NCBI GenBank assembly: GCA_002390845.1
Contig: DGQT01000016.1
Coordinates: 55,760 to 119,759, forward strand
Direction of reading: 5' to 3'
DNA from: Chitinophagaceae bacterium UBA4407
GTDB taxonomy: Bacteria; Bacteroidota; Bacteroidia; Chitinophagales; Chitinophagaceae
DNA length: 64,000 bases
A model generated the notes under the pieces. The model searched no databases and had not been told where the DNA came from. It saw only the letters and a list, made by a program, of their open reading frames with translations. How positions within the stretch are numbered: the stretch's first letter is position 1; each line of letters opens with the position of its first letter. Below, one piece after another: positions 44,855 to 53,712 of the stretch. Position numbers and translations under genes: made by a program.

Positions 44855-44935
44855 CTTTGCTGCCATAAAAGAGGAACTATGAAACGAGCGTGGCAAGAAA
44901 AGCTTAATTATAATTAATTAGTTGGCTTCAAAATG
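44855..44935 (-). repeat. Repeat unit R, GCCACGCTCG variant, right flank of the VOC gene
   Basis: GCTGCCATAAAAGAGGAACT, then GAAACGAGCGTGGCAAGAAA, then GTTGGCTTCAAAATG. It is the inverse of the unit at 44165-44250. Confidence 0.87.
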
Positions 44936-44956
44936 ATTGTATTACCATTAAAAACT

Positions 44957-44990
44957 AAAAAGCACCTCCGTTTTCAGAGATGCTTTTTAA
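44957..44990 (-). terminator. Terminator of the zinc metalloprotease gene
   Basis: AAAAAGCA-CTC pairs with GAG-TGCTTTTT around a 7-nt loop, 18 bp past the stop codon. Confidence 0.85.
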
Positions 44991-45007
44991 CTAAAAGTAA
45001 GCCTCAT

Positions 45008-47542
45008 TTATTTAGGATCCAAGGCTCTTTTTATTCTTTCTGATACATCCTGTAAATGATACTTGCTTAGCTTATCTGTTGTACCTGGTATGGCTGCAAG
45101 AATTTCGCCGCGCAATAATGTAAGATGTGCCCTTACAATGGAAGGTACATCTGTATTTTTTACCGGTGCTGTACCAAATGGTGAAAAAGAAAAAGACAAG
45201 GTTACGCCGGCTGAAGGCGAAGGATTGATAATGCCAATAAGTGTTTCTACATAAGATTTTTGCAGGTTGCGACGCAGGTTATCAATGGGTTTTTTAGTAG
45301 CCAGTTCGCTCCACACACCTTTCTTTGTATCGGTAAGCATATCGTCAACCGCATAAGTGCTGTCTGCTCCAAAGCGGTTAGCGGTTATAGCCATGCGATT
45401 CATGCGTTGTGCGCCAAAAAGACTACTTAAAACATTGCTTTGGATACTGCCTACCATTTCGGATGTAACCGGGTTGCTGAATTTATTGAGTATGTTTTTG
45501 TCGAGCAGCCAGGTTGGTGTTTGGAACAGTTGTTTATTTAAAAATGCTACGGCATCTTTCTGTAATTTTTTTGGTGTTGGTTCATATACATCTCCTGTTT
45601 GTTCAACACTTTTCGGAGTTTCATAAATGCCGCCAACATTTTTTAGCACATGATATGAATACCTGTTGAACTGAATTACAAGTTGGGTGTACATATCATC
45701 GAGGTTATCGTATTTGTCAGCTTCTTCTTTTGTCCAGTTGCTCAGATTGGCAATAATACGCTGCAGATTTTTTATTCCATATTCACCTGCTTTCATATTG
45801 TTATCGCCAAGATCTTCTGTTTGTGAACGGGGGTCGAATGGATTTGTTTCGGTACCAAACCAGAGACGCGGATTTTTGCCAAGACTGTCAATAATCCATT
45901 TATTGGTAATTTTTTCATCGGCTTTTTCATCTGCTGCGTTGGTAGGAGTGTAGCCCCATTGAATGGCCCATCTGTCGTACTCGCCAATGCGCGGGAACAG
46001 GCCAACTTCTGAGATATTGTCTTCGGGTTGAGCTACATAATTGAAACGGGCATAGTCCATAATAGAAGCTGTGTGACCATTTGCTTCAACCCATGCTTTG
46101 TTGCGTAACAGTTCAACAGGTGTGCGGCTGCTGCTGCCCATATTGTGGCGAAGGCCAAGTGTATGCCCAACTTCGTGCGATGAAACAAAGCGGATCAGCT
46201 GTCCCATTAAAGAATCATCGAATTTCATCGTTCTTGCTTTAGGATCTACGGCAGCAGTTTGAACAAAATACCAGTCGTGTAACAACTGCATTACATTGTG
46301 ATACCAGCCAATATGGCTTTCAAGAATTTCGCCACTTCGTGGATCGTGAATATTTGGGCCATAGGCATTCTCAATATCCGATGCAAAATAGCGCAGCACT
46401 GAAAAACGTGCATCTTCCATGCTCATGGCAGAATCATTCTCAGGCCAGTCTTTTGCCATGATCGCATTCTTAAAACCTGCTTTTTCAAATGCCTTCTGCC
46501 AATCGTTTACACCTGCAATAAGATAGGGTCTCCATTGTTTAGGTGTAGCCGGATCTATATAATAAATGATGGGCTTTTTGGGTTCAACCAACTCACCACG
46601 TTTAAATTTATCAAGGTCTTCGTCTTTAGGTTCCAGCCTCCATCTTGTAATAAAAATATCGTCCTGAACTTTTTGCTGGTCGTCTGTGAATACAGTATAG
46701 TTATCTGCAAAAAAACCAACACGTGGATCGAAGGTCCTTTTTTTCATTGGCGTTTTTGGCAAAAGAATAAACGAAGTATTCATTTCAAAAGTTACCGCAC
46801 CTGCTGCATAAGCTGCAGGTAAAGTTGCAGAAGGAAATGGAGATGGGCCAAACCCTAAATTAGGGTAAGAATTGTATGTTTTAACTGTTTTTACCTCTAC
46901 GTTAATGGGGTAGCTGTTAATGCTTTTAATATAGCTTCTGTCGTTTGCAAGATTGGCGAGATTCAAGAATTTCTTACCAAAAGGATCAATATTAATTACC
47001 TGGTTATCGCCATTAAAGAAGTCTGTTACGTCTATAATATTACTGGTTGAATCTTTGCCTAGCGCCTTAATATCAAAAGCTGCGGCTATTGGATTTACAT
47101 TAGAATTGGTAACCGCTTTGTAAATCTGGGTAGTAGAATCTGCAACGCTAATGGTGGTAATTACCCGCAGAAAAAGATTGTTATTAGGGCCTTTTTCCCA
47201 GGCAATGGTTTGTTCATTCGCTTCCTCTCCACCATATACGCCACCGCCACCGGCAACTTTACTAAAACGGGTGATGGCCATTATTTCTCTGCCCAAAATT
47301 GAATCGGGTATTTCCAGGTACCATTTTTCTTCTACTTTATGAACTGTAAATAAACCAGGCTTGGAAACCGCTTTGTCGGTAATAAGGTCTTCAAATTTCT
47401 TTGGGCCTTTTGTTGGTTTGGGAGGGGCTGGTGCCGGAATTGAATCAGTTTTTGGCGCGGGTTGAGTTTGATCTTTCTTTTTTTGGGCGCTTACAAATAA
47501 TACAATAAAGACTGTTAAGAATAGCAATAATGATTTCTTCAT
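45008..47542 (-). CDS. Exported zinc metalloprotease, DUF5117/DUF4953 type
   Basis: From the ATG at 47542 (Met3 of the longer frame) a signal MKKSLLLFLTVFIVLFVSAQ precedes a Pro-rich linker and 844 residues in total. The zinc motif is SHEVGHTLGLRHN at about 458-470, with three His and the Glu in an HExxHxxGxxH arrangement of metzincin type. A long N-terminal beta region (about 50-290), with RVGFFADNYTVFTDDQ, matches DUF5117, and the C-terminal half matches DUF4953. Substrates are unknown. It likely acts in the periplasm or outside the cell. A terminator follows. Confidence 0.88.
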   Translation of the reverse strand: MKKSLLLFLTVFIVLFVSAQKKKDQTQPAPKTDSIPAPAPPKPTKGPKKFEDLITDKAVSKPGLFTVHKVEEKWYLEIPDSILGREIMAITRFSKVAGGGGVYGGEEANEQTIAWEKGPNNNLFLRVITTISVADSTTQIYKAVTNSNVNPIAAAFDIKALGKDSTSNIIDVTDFFNGDNQVINIDPFGKKFLNLANLANDRSYIKSINSYPINVEVKTVKTYNSYPNLGFGPSPFPSATLPAAYAAGAVTFEMNTSFILLPKTPMKKRTFDPRVGFFADNYTVFTDDQQKVQDDIFITRWRLEPKDEDLDKFKRGELVEPKKPIIYYIDPATPKQWRPYLIAGVNDWQKAFEKAGFKNAIMAKDWPENDSAMSMEDARFSVLRYFASDIENAYGPNIHDPRSGEILESHIGWYHNVMQLLHDWYFVQTAAVDPKARTMKFDDSLMGQLIRFVSSHEVGHTLGLRHNMGSSSRTPVELLRNKAWVEANGHTASIMDYARFNYVAQPEDNISEVGLFPRIGEYDRWAIQWGYTPTNAADEKADEKITNKWIIDSLGKNPRLWFGTETNPFDPRSQTEDLGDNNMKAGEYGIKNLQRIIANLSNWTKEEADKYDNLDDMYTQLVIQFNRYSYHVLKNVGGIYETPKSVEQTGDVYEPTPKKLQKDAVAFLNKQLFQTPTWLLDKNILNKFSNPVTSEMVGSIQSNVLSSLFGAQRMNRMAITANRFGADSTYAVDDMLTDTKKGVWSELATKKPIDNLRRNLQKSYVETLIGIINPSPSAGVTLSFSFSPFGTAPVKNTDVPSIVRAHLTLLRGEILAAIPGTTDKLSKYHLQDVSERIKRALDPK

Positions 47543-47794
47543 GCTCAATTATGGTTTTGAAAAATAAATGTACAGGAATATCAATTACCCTAAGAAAAGA
47601 GATTTATTTTATAGACATAAAAATATTCTAACGGTAAACATTTACTGGTTAGCGGCATAGCTTATTCTACTTATTGTAGCTGGAAGAACATGCGTTTATA
47701 TCTGATGTTTACTAATCAGGGTTCTTTGTAATTGCTACCTGAAAGTTGTTTAAATTTTATTCTTAAGATGGAAGGGGAGACAGAACGATGCCAT

Positions 47795-47870
47795 TTTTAC
47801 TGCAGATGAACGGATTGCGACGCAACTAAGTTGCCATGAAACCTGCTGCTGGTATTACTATCAACTTTTT
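47795..47870 (-). repeat. Repeat unit R
   Basis: GATGAACGGATTGCGACGCA (core 47816-47825), then GCCATGAAACCTGCTGCTGG. No clear L partner; a weak TTAGCGGCATAGC at 47650 may be its remnant. Confidence 0.78.
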
Positions 47871-47881
47871 TATCTGGAAAG

Positions 47882-48931
47882 TTATTTGTAACCGGATGTA
47901 TGGTTATTGCCCGGCGTTGGTGCGGGTTTAATGATATTCAGTTTATACCGCATAATCAGTTCGTCGTCATAAATAATATTCAGCCATTCGGTTTTTTCTG
48001 AAGCAACATGATATACAACACTGATCTTATTGCCATGAATGGTGTTTGCCGGTAAGGTAACGCCACAGCATTGTAACACAAAAATGGTATTAGAGTCAAC
48101 AAAAGGAATATCAATTACCCAGAGATTTTTTTTGTAGCGGTTGGTTTCCATTTCAATTACAACGCTGTCGCCAATTGCTGCGTTTATAATGCCACTTGAG
48201 GGTTTAAACGATGCAATATAATTGCGGTTAAAGGCTGTTGTTTTAAAAGGTGTACTATAAAATTCTTTAAGCAAAGGAATATTCGAAAGCAACGTCCAGC
48301 GAAGATCTTCGGGGTAATGGTCCTGTATAAATTCATCGGGCGGTGTAAGAAAATAATGACTGTTATATGCCCTTTCAAAATCATTTCTGTAATTGATATA
48401 CCCGCTTGCCCATGTGGCATCCAGCAGGTGCCAGCTACTGTCAATAAACACCGCATTCCATTTATGATTGCTTACAAACTGTGCGCCGATCCTGTTAATA
48501 TTTGTTCTGCCGTAACCTGTAATTATTTCACATCTTACAAGGGCATAGTCGCAAAGTGTTTTAAACAGTCTTGAGTATCCGTCGCATACAGCGGTTCTTC
48601 TTTTTAAAACGATCTCTGAAACACGTTCGTTCAAAGGTTTTAACGGTGCAGTACTGTCTTCATTTTCTTCCAGTAAATAATTTTTGTAATCGTAGCGGCT
48701 GTTGTATTGAAATGCCCTTACGTTATATTCAATGTTATCTGTAACCCACGTAAAAATCGATCGCACTTTTTGCCGGTCGGTCGTGTCGTTTTTAGTAATC
48801 AGTGCAGCCAGTGTTTTTGGGTCGGTAATATCTACGGTACTCATTTCCTGGTGAGTAACGGGCACAGGCAGGTTTTGAGATGCAGCAATTTTTATTGCCA
48901 GTAAAAAACAGATGCTTATCAGAAGTTTCAT
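47882..48931 (-). CDS. Exported transglutaminase-like protein
   Basis: The 349-residue protein has a signal (about 1-18, ending KIAAS). The central transglutaminase core has its catalytic Cys in RTAVCDGYSRLFKTLCDYA near residue 116, His in NHKWNAVFIDSSWHLLDATW near 158, and Asp in the same motif. A long charged region and a C-terminal beta domain follow. Family members act as cysteine proteases or transferases; the substrate is unknown. Encoded alone on the minus strand. Confidence 0.82.
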   Translation of the reverse strand: MKLLISICFLLAIKIAASQNLPVPVTHQEMSTVDITDPKTLAALITKNDTTDRQKVRSIFTWVTDNIEYNVRAFQYNSRYDYKNYLLEENEDSTAPLKPLNERVSEIVLKRRTAVCDGYSRLFKTLCDYALVRCEIITGYGRTNINRIGAQFVSNHKWNAVFIDSSWHLLDATWASGYINYRNDFERAYNSHYFLTPPDEFIQDHYPEDLRWTLLSNIPLLKEFYSTPFKTTAFNRNYIASFKPSSGIINAAIGDSVVIEMETNRYKKNLWVIDIPFVDSNTIFVLQCCGVTLPANTIHGNKISVVYHVASEKTEWLNIIYDDELIMRYKLNIIKPAPTPGNNHTSGYK

Positions 48932-48975
48932 ACGCTATATGTGCACCGAATTTAATGTAATTTATGCTGTAATAC

Positions 48976-49145
48976 ATTTTGTTTACGGGCTATGGTAATA
49001 CTATCAAGCTTTGGTTGTGTCACTCACTTGTACGTTCGGAACAGCGGTCGACAGTCTACGGTCAACGGTTGACCAAAGAATCAAAAGTACAAGTGTGCGA
49101 CGCAACTAAATTTGATAAGAAATCCTAAAGCCCGGTACATAAAAA
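48976..49145. repeat. Inverted pair upstream of the PBP gene
   Basis: The left half has the TTGTGTCACTCACTTGTACG variant (49015-49034), and the right half the standard core (49096-49105). The spacer has GGTC and GGTTGACC words that pair with one another. Confidence 0.87.
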
Positions 49146-49194
49146 TTACCTGCAATAATTAAAAGCTATAAATTGCGTTTTACTTTGTATTCGT

Positions 49195-51567
49195 ATGAAA
49201 AAATCAATAAAGATCCTCTGGCGGTTGTTTTTTATTGGCCTTGCATGTTTTATAGTAATGATACTGCTGGCAAACTGGGGTGTATTTGGCAGCATGCCTT
49301 CTATTGAGGAACTGCAAAACCCTTCTGCATCACAGAGCAGCCAGGTTTATGCAGATGATGGCACACTAATGGGCAAATACTATTTGCAAGACAGGGTGAA
49401 TGTAGATTATAAAGACATTAGCAAGTACGTGGTAAATGCGTTGGTAGCTACCGAGGATAAACGCTTTTACGATCATAGTGGCATCGATCCGCGTTCACTC
49501 GCAAGGGCGGTTTTTTTACTGGGCTCGCAGGGCGGTGCCAGTACCATTACTATGCAAACAGCCAAGAACCTGTTTACTGATGATCCCAGCAGCAACATCT
49601 TTGTGCGCATGATACAAAAGCTAAAAGAATCTATTATAGCCATTAAATTAGAAAGGAATTTTACCAAGGAAGAAATCATTACTGTTTACCTGAATACGGT
49701 AGCCTTTAGTGATAATGTTTTTGGCATTCGTAACGCAGCAAAAACCTTTTTTCAGAAAGAACCAGACCGCTTAAATGTTGAAGAAGCGGCGGTACTTGTG
49801 GGCATGGTTAATGCACCCAGTGCATACAACCCACGAACTTATCCCAAGCGGGCTTTGGAGAGAAGAAACCTTGTATTAGACCGTATGGCTGAGAGTAACT
49901 TTATAAGCGAATCAGATGCGGCCGGTTTAAAAAATAAAACGATACAGATTAACTACAAAAAGCTTGACGAAACCGCAGGTTTGGCGCCTTATTTTAGAAT
50001 GGTATTAGGCGAGGAGCTAAAGAAATGGTGTAAAGACCATAAAAAATCTGATGGTGAAAACTACAATCTTTATAAAGATGGTTTAAAAATCTATACCACA
50101 TTAAATCCGCGCATGCAATTATATGCAGAAGAAGCCGTAGCAAAGCACATGGCTTACATGCAAAAGATATTAAACTCTCAGAAAAATATAAAAGATGGCA
50201 GTGTATGGAAAGGCTATGAAAATGTACTTCAGGCTGCCATGAAACAAACTGATCGCTGGAAGAATATGAAAAAGGAAGGCACAAGCGAAGCAGACATAGA
50301 GAAATCCTTTCACGTGGTTACCAAAATGAAAGTGTTTGCATGGAATAACAATCGTTACAAAGACACAGTAATGACTCCATACGATTCCATTAAGTACCAC
50401 CGGCAAATGTTGCAGGCAGGCTTTATGGCAATGGACCCTTTAAGTGGCGAAGTAAAGGCATGGGTAGGTGGTATTGATTTTAAAACATTCAAATATGATC
50501 ACGTAAATGTGAATACTAAAAGGCAGGTTGGTTCAACAATAAAACCACTGTTATACAGCCTTGCAATTGAAGATGCAGGCTTTACACCAAATACTATGGT
50601 TGAAGACGTGCAGCAGAATTTTCAGGGTTATGGCCTTGTGCCTGCAACCGCCAAAACCTGTACCGGCCAAACCATGCCTATGGCAGAAGCGCTGGCACTT
50701 TCAAGAAACTGTGCAACTGCTTATATTATGAAGCAACTGGGTACAGAGGGCAACGATGGTGCAAAACGTTTTGTTGAATTTTTAAGGAACTGCGATGTAA
50801 AAGCTAAAATCGATCCATACCCTTCTATTGCTTTAGGTGCTGCAGAAATTTCTTTATACGAAATGATGCAGGCTTATAGTATGTTTCCCGGCAGGGGCTT
50901 TAATGTTAAGCCAATGTACCTTACCCGTATAGAAGATAAGAATGGCAATGTGCTGCAAACTTTTATTCCGCAACGTAAAGAAGTTATCAGCGATGTTACA
51001 GCATATTCCATAATAAATATGATGGAAGGTGTGCTGCAATTTGGCACCGGTAAAAGCATCTGGCGCTATGGTGTTAAAGGCCAGGTAGCTGGCAAAACAG
51101 GAACCACAAACGATAACAGCGATGCATGGTTCATGGGCTATACGCCGCAACTACTCTGCGGTGTATGGGCAGGTTGCGATGACAGGTTTATCCGCTTCAG
51201 CAGTACAGCGGTAGGGCAGGGGGCAACTGCGGCACTCCCTGTTTGGGCATATTTTTACAGTAAAGCATCCGGTGATAAAAACCTTGCATTAGATGCTACA
51301 TCAGTTTTTGATAAACCGGAAGTAATGCAGAACGATATCAGTTACGACTGGATCAATAATATGCCTCAGGAACTTGGCGCAGAAGGTGGCGATATTGGCA
51401 ATGGCAATTCTTCTGACTATGGCGAAGACTCTATACCAAACATAAAGCCCGAAGACATTGCTCCTGAAAGTGTATTACCGGTAACAGACACCAGCAATAA
51501 AAAAAATAATAAACCCGCTCCCGGTGCGCAGCAACCAAAAGCTGTAATGCCAAAGAAAGAGCCATAG
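49195..51567 (+). CDS. Penicillin-binding protein 1A, bifunctional
   Basis: The 790-residue membrane protein builds and cross-links peptidoglycan. A short N-terminal tail and one transmembrane helix (about 8-28) precede the GT51 domain with ATEDKRFYDHSGIDPRSLARA near 85 and GGASTITMQTAKNLF near 118. The transpeptidase domain has the Ser-x-x-Lys site in GSTIKPLLYS near 447, SRNCA near 503 and KTGTTNDNSDAWFMG near 631. The tail is Pro/Lys-rich. It is monocistronic. The window does not show which of several class A PBPs this is, so I give no symbol. Confidence 0.94.
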   Translation: MKKSIKILWRLFFIGLACFIVMILLANWGVFGSMPSIEELQNPSASQSSQVYADDGTLMGKYYLQDRVNVDYKDISKYVVNALVATEDKRFYDHSGIDPRSLARAVFLLGSQGGASTITMQTAKNLFTDDPSSNIFVRMIQKLKESIIAIKLERNFTKEEIITVYLNTVAFSDNVFGIRNAAKTFFQKEPDRLNVEEAAVLVGMVNAPSAYNPRTYPKRALERRNLVLDRMAESNFISESDAAGLKNKTIQINYKKLDETAGLAPYFRMVLGEELKKWCKDHKKSDGENYNLYKDGLKIYTTLNPRMQLYAEEAVAKHMAYMQKILNSQKNIKDGSVWKGYENVLQAAMKQTDRWKNMKKEGTSEADIEKSFHVVTKMKVFAWNNNRYKDTVMTPYDSIKYHRQMLQAGFMAMDPLSGEVKAWVGGIDFKTFKYDHVNVNTKRQVGSTIKPLLYSLAIEDAGFTPNTMVEDVQQNFQGYGLVPATAKTCTGQTMPMAEALALSRNCATAYIMKQLGTEGNDGAKRFVEFLRNCDVKAKIDPYPSIALGAAEISLYEMMQAYSMFPGRGFNVKPMYLTRIEDKNGNVLQTFIPQRKEVISDVTAYSIINMMEGVLQFGTGKSIWRYGVKGQVAGKTGTTNDNSDAWFMGYTPQLLCGVWAGCDDRFIRFSSTAVGQGATAALPVWAYFYSKASGDKNLALDATSVFDKPEVMQNDISYDWINNMPQELGAEGGDIGNGNSSDYGEDSIPNIKPEDIAPESVLPVTDTSNKKNNKPAPGAQQPKAVMPKKEP

Positions 51568-51609
51568 ATTGCATTAACCTGTAAATTAAAGTTGTTGATT
51601 ATTTATTTT

Positions 51610-51670
51610 ATGTACCCGGCAGCAGGAATGCTATTGAACTTTTGTTGTGTCACTCACTTGTACGTTCAGA
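51610..51670 (+). repeat. Repeat unit L, GTGTCAC variant
   Basis: TACCCGGCAGCAGG and TTTTGTTGTGTCACTCACTT (51642-51661). No facing R unit is visible downstream. Confidence 0.8.
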
Positions 51671-51732
51671 TTATAATTCAGCTTTCAACAGCCTGCCACG
51701 AACTGGTTTCAAGCATTAATAATCGGGAACCC

Positions 51733-51765
51733 GTCATTTCGAACGCAGTGAGAAATCTGTTACAA
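51733..51765. repeat. Short interspersed word resembling a common Bacteroidota repeat
   Basis: The stretch reads CGTCATTTCGAACGCAGTGA followed by GAAATCT. This wording recurs between genes in many Bacteroidota genomes, by memory rather than search. Only one copy is in the window. Confidence 0.4.
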
Positions 51766-51802
51766 TAACAGTAAAATGTCTCATCCTCAAAATCTCAGAA
51801 AA

Positions 51803-51829
51803 TAAAAAATGCCCGCAACCGCAGGCATT
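51803..51829 (-). terminator. Terminator of the delta-60 repeat gene
   Basis: On the minus strand AATGCCTGC pairs with GCGGGCATT around a 4-nt loop, followed by TTTTTATTTT. Confidence 0.85.
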
Positions 51830-51859
51830 AACTCATCATTCATAACTCATCATTCATAA

Positions 51860-53641
51860 TTATTCTTTCACGAACATCTTACTCACAACCCTCCCTCCGT
51901 TTTCAATCCTCAAAATATAACTTCCCGCTTTTAACTGGCCAATATACCAGTTATAACTGCTACCCGTCATGGTTACAGCAGCCCTTACAGCGCCGCTTAA
52001 ATCTGTAATGCTGAGCGTAGTTTTTTGAGTAGCAGATAAACCCGTTACCTGCAAACTGTTCTTAACAGGGTTGGGGTATATTTTTACAGAAGCAGCATCG
52101 CTGCTCCCTATCGCAATTACATTAGAACTTACATTGCTGCCATCTCCTGCCACAGCAGTAAGCCTGTAATAATTGGTGCCTGCCAATGGTGCGGGGTCTT
52201 CAAAACTATATGATTGGTTATTGTTGTGGGGAATTATGCTTGCGATTGTAGTAAATATATTGCCATTACTGCTGCGCTCTACATGAATACTGCCACCCGG
52301 CGCAAGGTGCGGAAAATCATCCCACGTAAAGCCATGTTTATGCAGCCACCTTTTTATTTTGGCAAATTGAGGATCAGTTATGGGTTCGCCCTTATAACGG
52401 GATAAAAAATAAACACCAAATTTCCCTTCAAGTATTATCATTTTTCCATCTTGTAGCAATGCAGCATCCTTAGCATTGCCTTTAGTGGTAAGTACCATAG
52501 CATTTATTCCAAAATGCTGGTTGTAACTTCCATCTTTATTATACTTGATCACTGAACCTGTATAATTGGTTATGTCATTTCTTAATGAATAGCTACCTGT
52601 TGTAATAATTTGTTTGTCAGGTTGTATAAGAACATGATTTATTGAAAATCTACCCGTATCTATTCTATTGATTACTTTACCCCCTTCTCCAAAACTGGTG
52701 TCATAACTGCCATTTTGGTTATAGCGAAACAATAGGCCTACATTTGTACCAATGTCATTTTTATAGCTGTATCCCGCTGCCAATATTTTACCATCGCCTT
52801 GAACGATAACGTCTTGAAGTTGTTCATGGTCAACAGCATTGGTTGCAATTTTTCCATTTTCTCCAAAGCTGGAATCTTTAGTGCCATCTGTTTTATACCT
52901 TAGTAGATAAGAATAATTGTCCTGTTCCGCTGCAAGCAATACGATTTTACCATCCGGCTGCAACGAAAGTCCTCTGCAAACTGCAACCCCGGCAAAAATT
53001 TGCCTTAGCCACCCGTTCCCATTTCCAAAACTTTCATCGAAACTGCCATCAGTATTATAGCGTGCTAAAAGCACGTCAACCCCACTTTGGCCAGCAGCAA
53101 GTATTTTACCATCTGGCTGCAATACTATGTTTTGTATATAGTCACCATGCAGTTGAAAATCACTTATTACCGCACCCCTATCACCAAAATTTTCATCTAA
53201 ACTTCCATCTGTATTATAACGCAATATCAAAAAATTAAACTGATCATCGCCTGTTGTATGACCGGGATAGTATCCGGTGCCACCAATTAAAATTTTACCA
53301 TCCTTCTGTACTGCAATTGATGTGCTTTGTAGCATATAAAAGCCATGAGTTGAATAAATATTTGTTTTCACTATACCTTCATCCCCAAAACTTTCATCAA
53401 TACTCCCATCACTGTTAAAACGGGAAACTACAAAAAAGCGATCTGTAATTTCACCCCCAACAATTATTTTACCATCGGCTTGCAATGCAGTAGCGCTGGC
53501 TATTTCAAAACCCGTTACTGGTACAATTCCATTCATCCCAAAACTGCTATCTAGCGTTCCTGGTTGAGCATTTGCATTTACAGCAAGAAATAAATTAAAA
53601 ATAGTGGTCATAAGTACTACTTTAATTAATCTCTTTTTCAT
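51860..53641 (-). CDS. Delta-60 repeat protein with T9SS C-terminal sorting domain
   Basis: From the ATG at 53641 (Met9 of the longer frame) a signal MKKRLIKVVLMTTIFNLFLAV leads to 593 residues. About seven delta-60 repeats follow, each with LQPDGKILAAG and RYNTDGSFDESFG wording, thought to form a propeller. Residues about 400-500 hold a fibronectin-like strand region. The end, VKIYPNPVKNSLQVTGLS, then GSYILRIENGGRVVSKMFVKE (in two parts), is a type A T9SS sorting signal, so it should be secreted to the cell surface. The function is not known. Confidence 0.85.
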   Translation of the reverse strand: MKKRLIKVVLMTTIFNLFLAVNANAQPGTLDSSFGMNGIVPVTGFEIASATALQADGKIIVGGEITDRFFVVSRFNSDGSIDESFGDEGIVKTNIYSTHGFYMLQSTSIAVQKDGKILIGGTGYYPGHTTGDDQFNFLILRYNTDGSLDENFGDRGAVISDFQLHGDYIQNIVLQPDGKILAAGQSGVDVLLARYNTDGSFDESFGNGNGWLRQIFAGVAVCRGLSLQPDGKIVLLAAEQDNYSYLLRYKTDGTKDSSFGENGKIATNAVDHEQLQDVIVQGDGKILAAGYSYKNDIGTNVGLLFRYNQNGSYDTSFGEGGKVINRIDTGRFSINHVLIQPDKQIITTGSYSLRNDITNYTGSVIKYNKDGSYNQHFGINAMVLTTKGNAKDAALLQDGKMIILEGKFGVYFLSRYKGEPITDPQFAKIKRWLHKHGFTWDDFPHLAPGGSIHVERSSNGNIFTTIASIIPHNNNQSYSFEDPAPLAGTNYYRLTAVAGDGSNVSSNVIAIGSSDAASVKIYPNPVKNSLQVTGLSATQKTTLSITDLSGAVRAAVTMTGSSYNWYIGQLKAGSYILRIENGGRVVSKMFVKE

Positions 53642-53712
53642 GTTATTAAAACTTATCTTTTTCATAAAATGTTTTTATAATATTAGTGTCTATTATTTGG
53701 TTAGTAATTTTT

